From Candidatus Babelota bacterium (GTDB taxonomy: Bacteria > JAGOBX01), in NCBI GenBank assembly GCA_017999075.1, contig JAGOBX010000292.1, positions 1 through 5,168 on the forward strand: a stretch of DNA of 5,168 bases, read 5' to 3'. The notes under the pieces are model-generated. The model was not told the origin of the DNA. It searched no databases and saw only the letters and a program-made list of their open reading frames with translations. This document shows positions 1-5,168 of this stretch, piece after piece. Every line of letters begins with the position of its first letter. Position 1 is the first letter of the stretch. A program made the position numbers and the translations under genes.

Positions 1-58
1 TCAATAGAATATCCGATTTATTATTATTTGATTCTGATAAAAAATTTTTGTTTATCAT
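1..58 (-). CDS. Possible start of a downstream gene (partial, doubtful)
   Basis: From the ATG at 58-56 the minus-strand frame is open to the left window edge, reading MINKNFLSESNNNKSDILL. The frame is open from 112, where the last stop lies just upstream. No Shine-Dalgarno sequence precedes the ATG, and the composition, rich in Asn and Lys, is what random A+T-rich DNA gives. It is too short to recognise. It may be the first codons of the gene after ptsI or chance. Confidence 0.18.
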   Translation of the reverse strand, partial: MINKNFLSESNNNKSDILL

Positions 59-104
59 ATAATTTTGCAAAATCGTATTGACAGAATTTTTATAAAAACT
101 AACA

Positions 105-147
105 TCTACAATTTATTTACTGAATTTAATATTCATAATACTGTAGA
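105..147 (-). other. Weak stem-loop just after ptsI
   Basis: The six-base arms TCTACA (105-110) and TGTAGA (142-147) enclose a second small inverted repeat, TGAAT/ATTCA (121-125, 131-135). On the minus strand a TTTTT run follows about six bases after the outer arm. The outer stem is short and the loop long, so this is at best a poor terminator at the end of the operon. Confidence 0.2.
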
Positions 148-155
148 ACATAAAA

Positions 156-1937
156 TCATATTACCCATATATCAGCGTCTTTAAAACTTGGAATTGATTC
201 TGTAACTAATGGCTTAATATGTTTGATTATATAATTACGTATTTCATTTGAATCGGACAAAAGTTTTATATCATTGAAAAATGTTTTTGCCTGCTCAAAT
301 GTTATATTGGATAAAATTACTTTTGTATCTGGTATTGCATTTGATGTCATACTGAAGTTTTTTAACCCCATTCCAAGCAACAATATTGCAGTTATCGGTA
401 TTTCTGCCATATCTCCGCAAACAGTTACAGGTTTTCCTGAGTTATTGCATATTGATATTGTTTTGTGAATGAGTTCTAAAACAGCAGGGTGCATTCTTTG
501 AAATAAATGATTTACTTTGTCGTTAGTTCTGTCTACTGCAAGCGTATATTGAATTAAATCGTTTGTTCCGATTGAAATAAAATCCGCATGTTTTAATAAT
601 TTTTCAAGAATGATTACAGCTCCGGGTATTTCTACCATAATTCCTACTTTAATATTTTTATCATATTCAATTCCTTCTTCGTCAAGCTCATATTTAATTT
701 CTTTTATTAATTCTTTAGTTTTAAGAATTTCGGAAACAAAAGCAACCATTGGAATCAATATTTCTGTTTTTCCGTATGCGGAAGCTCTTAATATTGCCCG
801 AAGTTGAGTTTTGAACATAGCTCTGTTTTCAAGGCAGTACCGTATTGCGCGTAATCCTAAAAATGGATTTGATTCAGGTATTGAATTTGTGGATAATATT
901 ATTTTATCTCCGCCAATATCGAAAGTTCGTATAACTACTGTTTGATTTTCAGGTATTTTTTTGACAATATCCCGATAAATTATGAATTGTTCATTTTCTG
1001 AAGGTAATCTGACTTTATCCAAAAAAATAAATTCTGTTCTGAATAATCCTATGCCTTCTGCTCCGAATTTAATTACATCGTCTATTTCTTCCGGTATTTC
1101 AATGTTTGAAAAAAAGTTAAGCCGTATATTATCTTTTGTAAAGCATTCTTTAAGGGATTCTTCAAGAATTTTTTTTTCTGATTCGAAAAATAAATCGCGT
1201 TTGACTATGTATGAACTTATAGTTTCGTCTTCAGGCTGTTGGATTATATTGCCTGAAACTGCATCAAGGATTATAATTTCACCGTCAATAACTTTAGAAA
1301 AAAAATCTGAAGCTTCTATTAAACATGGAACTTTTAAAGCGCGCGCCAATATTGAAGTATGTGAAGTCCTGCCGCCTCTTTCAGTTATAAGTCCTTTGAT
1401 ATTTTTATGAGCAAAATGTAAGGTGTCTGACGGAAGAAGTTCTTCTGCAACCAATATAATATCGGATTTATCATTTTCAAATTCAACATCATCAAAACTG
1501 TCGCTTAGATTCTGAAGAACCCTCCTTCCAACGTCGTAAATATCGGAAGCTCGCTGCCGCGAAATTTCATTTTCCAAATTTTTAAAGTTTTCATTTATTA
1601 TCTGCAATGCATCATCAAGTATATATTCGCAGTTTATTTGTTCGTTTTTGATTCGTTTTATTATTTCGTCGATAAAAAATCTATCCTGCAGCATAAGAAG
1701 ATGCGCTTCGAAAATTTTAGAATAGTTTTCCCCGATTTGTTCGTTTATCTGATTTTTTATTTCATTTATCTGATTAAGACTTTTAGTTACTGCTTTATCA
1801 AATCTTATTATTTCATCATTTATATCTTCAGGGAGAATATTATATTGTTTTATTTTTAATTCTTTTCTACGGTATTTTTTTACAAATCCAATTGATATTC
1901 CGAAACAAACAGGCTTTGCCTTATATATTTTTTCCAA
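156..1937 (-). CDS. ptsI: PEP-protein phosphotransferase (PTS Enzyme I), TTG start
   Basis: Enzyme I autophosphorylates from phosphoenolpyruvate and passes the phosphate to HPr. It has 593 residues, about 20 more than E. coli or Bacillus EI. The order is the HPr-binding helical domain (about 25-145), the phospho-histidine domain with GGRTSHTSILARA (188-200) and active His193, then the PEP-binding barrel. Barrel residues visible are Arg300 in GLFRTEF, Arg337 and the FDIGGDK motif, Glu436 in VEIPGA, the PEP-enzyme signature SIGTNDLIQYTLAVDR (455-470), and catalytic Cys507. There is no N-terminal GAF domain, so it is the ordinary PtsI form, not the nitrogen-PTS form PtsP. After Cys507 it reads CGDMAEIP, where most relatives have CGEMAGD. 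The start is TTG behind GAGGA, two bases after ptsH. It is the last clear gene of the cluster; the stop is TGA at 158-156. Confidence 0.96.
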   Translation of the reverse strand: MEKIYKAKPVCFGISIGFVKKYRRKELKIKQYNILPEDINDEIIRFDKAVTKSLNQINEIKNQINEQIGENYSKIFEAHLLMLQDRFFIDEIIKRIKNEQINCEYILDDALQIINENFKNLENEISRQRASDIYDVGRRVLQNLSDSFDDVEFENDKSDIILVAEELLPSDTLHFAHKNIKGLITERGGRTSHTSILARALKVPCLIEASDFFSKVIDGEIIILDAVSGNIIQQPEDETISSYIVKRDLFFESEKKILEESLKECFTKDNIRLNFFSNIEIPEEIDDVIKFGAEGIGLFRTEFIFLDKVRLPSENEQFIIYRDIVKKIPENQTVVIRTFDIGGDKIILSTNSIPESNPFLGLRAIRYCLENRAMFKTQLRAILRASAYGKTEILIPMVAFVSEILKTKELIKEIKYELDEEGIEYDKNIKVGIMVEIPGAVIILEKLLKHADFISIGTNDLIQYTLAVDRTNDKVNHLFQRMHPAVLELIHKTISICNNSGKPVTVCGDMAEIPITAILLLGMGLKNFSMTSNAIPDTKVILSNITFEQAKTFFNDIKLLSDSNEIRNYIIKHIKPLVTESIPSFKDADIWVI

Positions 1938-1939
1938 TT

Positions 1940-2227
1940 TTATTCCTCGTTGAATTTGTTTTCAAATATTTCTTCTATACTTTTTAGCGCTGCTTCAGCA
2001 TCGGGACCTTTTACTTTAACAGTTAATTTTGAACCATATGGCGCTGCAAGAGTCATTATTCCGAGTATACTTTTCCCATTTACCTGTAATCCTTCTTTTT
2101 CGAAAAATATTTCTGATAAAAATTTACTGCATGCTTGAACTAGTAAAGAAGCCGGTCTCGCATGCATACCCATTTTGTTTTTTATTTCAAATGTTTTTTC
2201 TAATTCAATTATTTCATTTCTTGTCAT
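1940..2227 (-). CDS. ptsH: Phosphocarrier protein HPr
   Basis: HPr carries phosphate from Enzyme I to EIIA proteins in the cytosol. It has 95 residues, against 85-88 in most species. The extra length is at the N terminus: residues 1-9 (MTRNEIIEL) precede the usual EKTFEIKNKMG start. The active-site motif MGMHARPAS holds the phosphorylated His22 (His15 in the standard numbering). The regulatory site NGKSILGIM holds Ser53 (Ser46), and the 31-residue spacing between the two matches the family. Both Enzyme I and HprK can thus act on it. It starts 76 bases after rapZ; no convincing promoter or terminator was found in that A/T-rich gap. The end of the gene (GAGGAA TAA) supplies the ribosome binding site of ptsI, only two bases ahead of its start. 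Confidence 0.97.
   Translation of the reverse strand: MTRNEIIELEKTFEIKNKMGMHARPASLLVQACSKFLSEIFFEKEGLQVNGKSILGIMTLAAPYGSKLTVKVKGPDAEAALKSIEEIFENKFNEE
1944..1948 (-). promoter_or_regulatory. Shine-Dalgarno sequence of ptsI inside the ptsH 3' end
   Basis: GAGGA, in the last two sense codons of ptsH, lies six bases before the TTG at 1937. It decides that TTG start, since no ATG is near, and implies coupled translation of ptsH and ptsI. Confidence 0.65.
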
Positions 2228-2239
2228 TTTTTTTAGTGT

Positions 2240-2245
2240 CCTCCT
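2240..2245 (-). promoter_or_regulatory. Strong Shine-Dalgarno sequence of ptsH
   Basis: A perfect AGGAGG on the minus strand, 12 bases before the ATG at 2227. The spacing is somewhat long, but it supports this ATG and hence the short N-terminal extension of HPr. It is the best ribosome binding site in the window, consistent with the high HPr levels usual in bacteria. Confidence 0.7.
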
Positions 2246-2303
2246 GAATCATTTTATGCGGATATAATGTTTCTATTTATAATTTTTATATATCATATTA
2301 TTT

Positions 2304-3176
2304 TTAATGCTTATCTCTGTGATCAAGAATTGTTACTATATCCGGTTTGTTTATATTTTGTATAAATTCATTAAGCAATGAAGCTGTCATTACAGATCTG
2401 TGTTGACGTCCGGTGCATCCTATAGCTATTGTAAGATAGGTTTTTCCTTCTTTGAGATAATTCGGCAGCAGAAAAGATATAAAATCAAAAAATTTATTCA
2501 AAAATTCTTTTGTGATATTCCAATTAAAAATATAATCTCTTACTTTTTGATCGTCTCCGTTTAATTCTGCCAGTTCGTCGACATAATAAGGATTTGGTAA
2601 AAAACGGACATCTATAAGTAAATCTACATTATGCGGTATTCCGTTTTTGAATCCGAATGATACTATATTGACAGTCATTTTTTTTGAGTTTGAACCTGAA
2701 ACAAATTTGTTCCATAATAATTCTTTTAAATTTTTTCCGCTGAATTCCGAAGTGTTTAAAACAAGCGTTGCAAGCCCTTTTATTTCCTGAAGAAGTTTTC
2801 TCTCTTTTTTTATTCCGTCTAATACATTTTTTTTTGATAGAGGATGAGGCCGTCTTGTTTCGTTGAACCTGCGCATCAATGTATCGTTGTCTGAGTCTAA
2901 AAAAAGTATTTCATAATTTATTGCAAGATTGTCGAGCTGCAATAAAGTTTTAACTATATTTTTTGTAAAATTCTTGTCGCGGACATCTACTACGCATGCT
3001 GCATTTTTAATTTCCCCTGTGGAAACCTTTAAAATTTCACCGAATTTTGGCAATAATTCTGTAGGAATATTATCAACACAGAAATATCCGCCGTCTTCAA
3101 GACATTTTACAGCAAAACTTTTTCCTGCTCCAGACATTCCGGTTATAATCAATAATTTATAATGTTTTTTTCTCAC
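2304..3176 (-). CDS. rapZ: RapZ/YvcJ-family nucleotide-binding regulator, GTG start
   Basis: RapZ in E. coli is an adaptor that directs RNase E to the small RNA GlmZ and senses glucosamine-6-phosphate; Bacillus YvcJ is a nucleotide-binding relative. This copy has 290 residues (E. coli 284). The N-terminal P-loop domain has Walker A GMSGAGKS (13-20), CVDNIP (33-38), VVDVRD (62-67) and RRFNETRRPHPLS (102-114). The C-terminal domain has VSFGFKNGIP (172-181), DVRFLPNP (189-196) and IGCTGRQHRSV (252-262). Two pocket positions differ from E. coli: Tyr197 where E. coli has His190, and Arg257 where it has Gly250. The start is GTG at 3176, with AAGGA (3192-3188) upstream; it shares one base with the hprK stop, so translation is probably coupled. 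Family is certain, but RNA binding and the small-RNA role are not shown for this organism. Confidence 0.94.
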   Translation of the reverse strand: MRKKHYKLLIITGMSGAGKSFAVKCLEDGGYFCVDNIPTELLPKFGEILKVSTGEIKNAACVVDVRDKNFTKNIVKTLLQLDNLAINYEILFLDSDNDTLMRRFNETRRPHPLSKKNVLDGIKKERKLLQEIKGLATLVLNTSEFSGKNLKELLWNKFVSGSNSKKMTVNIVSFGFKNGIPHNVDLLIDVRFLPNPYYVDELAELNGDDQKVRDYIFNWNITKEFLNKFFDFISFLLPNYLKEGKTYLTIAIGCTGRQHRSVMTASLLNEFIQNINKPDIVTILDHRDKH

Positions 3177-4126
3177 TAATTTTCTTTTCCTTGAATCCAG
3201 TTTATCAGTCTTTTATTAAATTCTTTTACAGAATAAAATCCCATTTTTTTAGATCTGTAATTCATTGCAGCAACTTCTAAAATTGATGCTAAATTTCTTC
3301 CAACTCTTACAGGAATGCATAAAGTCGGTATATCTGTCCCGAGTATATTTTTTGTGCTTTCAATTAATCCGAGCCTGTCATATTCTTTGTTTTTATCCCA
3401 ATCTTCTATTTCTATAACAAGATCAAGTTTCACACTGTCTTTAATAACTCCTACTCCATATAATGTTTTTATATTTATTATTCCTATTCCTCTTATTTCC
3501 AGATGATACTTTATAACTTCAGAACCCTGACCTATCAGTTCATTGTTACGGTTTTTATAAAATTCTACTACATCGTCAGCTATAAATATGTGATTGCGTT
3601 TTACAAGCTCTAAAGCGCATTCGCTCTTGCCGATACCGCTCCTGCCTATTATTAAAATACCTACGCCGCACACCTCGACAAGTTCGCCATGAAAAACTAT
3701 ACGCGGATTCATTTTTACTTCTAATACTGGAATTATTTTTCTGGTTATATCAGATGCTTTAAACGGGGTGCGAAGAAGAGGTGTTCTGGTTTCTCTGCAT
3801 TTTGTTACGAAATATTCTGGAGGAACGATGTTACGGGTTAGTATTACTGCTGTGTTTTCATATCCGAAAAAATCATCTATAGCCTGATTTTTTTGAGATT
3901 CGGATAGGTTTTTAAGATATTCTATTTCTGTCATTCCGAATACTTGTATTCTGTGTTCAGTGAAATATTTATACCATCCTGCCAATGCTAATCCCGGCCT
4001 GTTTATATCTACTGATTCTATTACATTTCTTAATCCTTCCTTTCCTTCTATGACAGATAATTCTAAGCTTTTTTCATTGATTAATTCTTCAAGCAATACC
4101 TTTGATTTTTTGATTATATCGCTCAT
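3176..4126 (-). CDS. hprK: HPr kinase/phosphorylase
   Basis: A bifunctional cytosolic enzyme that phosphorylates HPr on its regulatory serine with ATP or pyrophosphate, and reverses this by phosphorolysis. It has 316 residues, typical of the family (about 310). An N-terminal domain (about 1-130) is followed by the kinase domain: FHGELVEV with His146, Walker A GRSGIGKS (161-168), ADD (183-185) with the catalytic Asp, the family signature IRGIGIINIKTLYG (211-224), and the C-terminal PVRVGRNLASILEVAAMN (272-289) that contacts HPr. All the catalytic motifs I know for the family are present. ATG start, with GAGGA (4143-4139) 12 bases upstream, inside the 3' end of ptsN. The TAG stop shares its G with the rapZ GTG start. 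Its substrate HPr is encoded two genes downstream and keeps the target serine, so the kinase input is probably functional. Confidence 0.96.
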   Translation of the reverse strand: MSDIIKKSKVLLEELINEKSLELSVIEGKEGLRNVIESVDINRPGLALAGWYKYFTEHRIQVFGMTEIEYLKNLSESQKNQAIDDFFGYENTAVILTRNIVPPEYFVTKCRETRTPLLRTPFKASDITRKIIPVLEVKMNPRIVFHGELVEVCGVGILIIGRSGIGKSECALELVKRNHIFIADDVVEFYKNRNNELIGQGSEVIKYHLEIRGIGIINIKTLYGVGVIKDSVKLDLVIEIEDWDKNKEYDRLGLIESTKNILGTDIPTLCIPVRVGRNLASILEVAAMNYRSKKMGFYSVKEFNKRLINWIQGKEN

Positions 4127-4590
4127 AAAAACTTTTTATCCTCATTTTTAACCATCTCATAAAATTTTTTCGATGACCCTGCAGTAGTTAATGAAGTTCT
4201 TATATAATCAAGTTTTACTATTCTTGATATACGAGCAAGCATATTTATATGATCATTTGGTTTGTCTTCCGGAGAAATCAGTAAAAAGATAAGTTTAACC
4301 GGCTCATCATCAAGAGAATCATAATCGTCTATTCCTTTTTTGTGTCTTCCGACCGCAAGAATCATATTGTCAATATTTTTTGATTTACAATGCGGTAACC
4401 CGATACCTTTTCCTATGCCTGTGCTCATCATTTCTTCGCGTTTTATTATTTCATTTTTCAAATCATCGATGTTTTCTATAACACCATTTTTTTTTAGCAG
4501 ATTTAGTAATTCGATTATTACTTCAGATTTGGTGTCGGATTTTAAATTCAATTCGATATTTTCCTTTTGTAAAATATCAATTATATTCAT
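4123..4590 (-). CDS. ptsN: PTS EIIA component of the fructose/nitrogen (EIIA-Ntr) type
   Basis: A single-domain EIIA of 155 residues, the usual length of PtsN. It is a cytosolic phosphate acceptor for phospho-HPr. The active-site region STGIGKGIGLPHCKS (residues 56-70) carries the phosphorylated His67, and the second conserved histidine is His114 in the DHINMLARIS stretch. No EIIB or EIIC domain is fused or encoded nearby, which favours a regulatory role (in other bacteria EIIA-Ntr acts on potassium transport, sensor kinases or nitrogen control) over sugar uptake. ATG start behind AGGGAG. Its TGA stop overlaps the hprK ATG by four bases (ATGA), implying translational coupling. It lies 152 bases after hpf. 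A fructose-type EIIA serving a distant permease cannot be excluded, so the symbol denotes family and position, not a shown function. Confidence 0.88.
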   Translation of the reverse strand: MNIIDILQKENIELNLKSDTKSEVIIELLNLLKKNGVIENIDDLKNEIIKREEMMSTGIGKGIGLPHCKSKNIDNMILAVGRHKKGIDDYDSLDDEPVKLIFLLISPEDKPNDHINMLARISRIVKLDYIRTSLTTAGSSKKFYEMVKNEDKKFL

Positions 4591-4600
4591 AATTTCTTTT

Positions 4601-4606
4601 CTCCCT
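4601..4606 (-). promoter_or_regulatory. Shine-Dalgarno sequence of ptsN
   Basis: AGGGAG on the minus strand ends 10 bases before the ATG at 4590. It supports that start and shows that ptsN has its own ribosome entry after the long hpf-ptsN gap. Confidence 0.6.
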
Positions 4607-4616
4607 CAATAAAAAT

Positions 4617-4647
4617 ATTTTATACACATTTTTTAAAGTAAACATAG
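4617..4647 (-). promoter_or_regulatory. Weak candidate promoter for ptsN
   Basis: On the minus strand a TATAAA box (4624-4619), preceded by TGTG, lies about 30 bases upstream of the ptsN start. The base 17 positions upstream falls on CTATGT (4647-4642), a poor -35 match lying within the hairpin arm. Such boxes arise easily in A+T-rich DNA, so this is a tentative call. If real, the dyad would overlap the -35 region. Confidence 0.2.
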
Positions 4648-4700
4648 AATTTACATACGTCTTTTATATTTTTTTTAACATATGTAATTCTATGTTTAAC
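4638..4700 (-). repeat. Long imperfect inverted repeat (hairpin) between hpf and ptsN
   Basis: Two arms of 23 bases (4638-4660 and 4678-4700) are inverted copies of each other, differing by one bulged base per arm and one mismatch, with a 17-base A/T loop. In minus-strand RNA, the sense of the operon, the mismatch becomes a G-U wobble, whereas plus-strand RNA would have C-A. This favours a structure acting in the hpf-ptsN transcript. The stem is A/T-rich and has no T-run after it on the minus strand, so it does not look like a standard intrinsic terminator. It could be an RNA processing or stability element, or a DNA dyad bound by a regulator next to the ptsN start. The inner end of the right arm also holds the 8-base palindrome ACATATGT (4678-4685). 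Confidence 0.75.
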
Positions 4701-4742
4701 TAAATATTAATAATAAATAAAATTTGATGACAAAAAATTTTA

Positions 4743-5168
4743 TTACATTTCGATTAATCCGTATTTACCGTCATTTCTCCTGTATAGAACGCTGACTCTA
4801 TTTGTATTTATATCGTTAAAAGCATAAAAAGTTAAATGGTTTTCTTTTAAAATCAATATTGCTTCTTCAACTGAAATAGGCTTTAAAAGTTCATTGGTTT
4901 TTACAATTATCTGAACATCTCCAACTTTTATAATGTTCTTTTTTAACGGCTTTGATTCAACTGCAAGCACATCGTCCATAGTTAATATTTCTTTATCTTT
5001 TTTTACAGTTTTTTTCTTTTTATTTTTTTCACGTTCTTTTTTTAAAGCTGCTTCTAATTTTTCAACAACTTCTGTTAAAGCATCAAGCATTCTGTCTTTT
5101 GATTCTTTTGTTGTTATATGAATGTTTTTCTCCATTAAAGATATTTTTACTATGTTATTATCTTTTTT
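4743..5168 (-). CDS. hpf: Ribosome hibernation promoting factor, long form (5' end outside window)
   Basis: HPF (YfiA/RaiA family) binds the 30S decoding region and, in the long form, pairs ribosomes into inactive 100S dimers during slow growth. The last 141 residues are visible. The frame stays open through the right window edge, and the residues before the ATG at 5135 (KKDNNIVKISL) continue the beta strand expected before the second helix of the N-terminal domain. That ATG is therefore an internal Met, and roughly the first half of the ribosome-binding domain lies outside. The helix containing LTEVVEKLEAALKK follows, then a lysine-rich linker. The C-terminal dimerisation domain is diagnostic: IVKTNELLKPISVEEAIL, then HLTFYAF, and finally YRRNDGKYGLIEM just before TAA. 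The gene precedes the PTS cluster, as in several Gram-negative lineages. Family assignment is confident; the start cannot be seen. Confidence 0.93.
   Translation of the reverse strand, partial: KKDNNIVKISLMEKNIHITTKESKDRMLDALTEVVEKLEAALKKEREKNKKKKTVKKDKEILTMDDVLAVESKPLKKNIIKVGDVQIIVKTNELLKPISVEEAILILKENHLTFYAFNDINTNRVSVLYRRNDGKYGLIEM

Noticed and set aside
35-57. Inverted repeat TGATAAA/TTTATCA in the left tail as the operon terminator
   Set aside because: The seven-base stem has a single G-C pair and no T-run on the minus strand; it also falls in the possible downstream reading frame.
982-1410. Plus-strand open frame of 142 codons opposite ptsI
   Set aside because: It is antisense to a conserved part of Enzyme I, rich in Ser and Ile as expected from the complement of A+T-rich coding sequence, and resembles no family I know. 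The other plus-strand frames are the same kind of shadow.
2261-2294. Inverted repeat GATATA/TATATC in the rapZ-ptsH gap as an operator or a ptsH promoter
   Set aside because: The arms are short, A/T-only apart from the outer G-C pair, and far apart. No box resembling TTGACA is placed to form a promoter.
4718-4742. Inverted repeat TAAAATTT/AAATTTTA directly after the hpf stop, as a terminator
   Set aside because: The eight-base stem is wholly A/T and the following minus-strand sequence is T-rich but broken by A, so the hairpin would be weak. It may be chance in such DNA.
1-5168. A novel defence system, mobile element, CRISPR array or biosynthetic cluster
   Set aside because: All substantial frames belong to well-known housekeeping or regulatory families in a known order, and no direct repeat array, transposase, integrase or RNA gene was seen.

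Overview
The window is a strongly A+T-rich stretch of bacterial DNA carrying one compact gene string, all on the minus strand. In transcription order (right to left) it reads: hpf (ribosome hibernation factor, cut by the right window edge), a 152-base gap with a long hairpin, ptsN-like EIIA, hprK, rapZ, ptsH (HPr) and ptsI (Enzyme I), then about 155 bases of mostly non-coding tail. Every gene is intact apart from hpf. No RNA gene, mobile element or CRISPR array was seen.

The four genes from ptsN to ptsH are tightly packed. ptsN and hprK overlap by four bases (ATGA), and hprK and rapZ share one base (TAGTG). A 76-base gap separates rapZ from ptsH, and ptsH and ptsI are two bases apart. rapZ starts at GTG and ptsI at TTG, each behind a recognisable Shine-Dalgarno sequence. 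ptsN to ptsI therefore look like one transcript, possibly with hpf as its first visible gene.

Together the genes form a phosphorelay with a kinase input. Enzyme I takes phosphate from PEP and passes it to His22 of HPr. HPr can pass it to His67 of the EIIA protein, while HprK can phosphorylate or dephosphorylate HPr on Ser53. No sugar-specific EIIB or EIIC is present here, so the local set looks regulatory or supplies components used elsewhere. RapZ is a nucleotide-binding regulator that in Escherichia coli links amino-sugar levels to glmS control. HPF dimerises and silences ribosomes in poor growth.

The combination hpf-ptsN-hprK-rapZ-ptsH-ptsI is known from Gram-negative lineages such as Deltaproteobacteria and related phyla, where rpoN often lies upstream of hpf. 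The very high A+T content and the lack of an EIIA-Man gene between rapZ and ptsH would suit an Endomicrobium-like Elusimicrobiota or another A+T-rich phylum. This assignment is an inference from gene content only. I do not see a clearly new system. The most unusual items are the hpf-ptsN hairpin and two substitutions in the RapZ C-terminal pocket.
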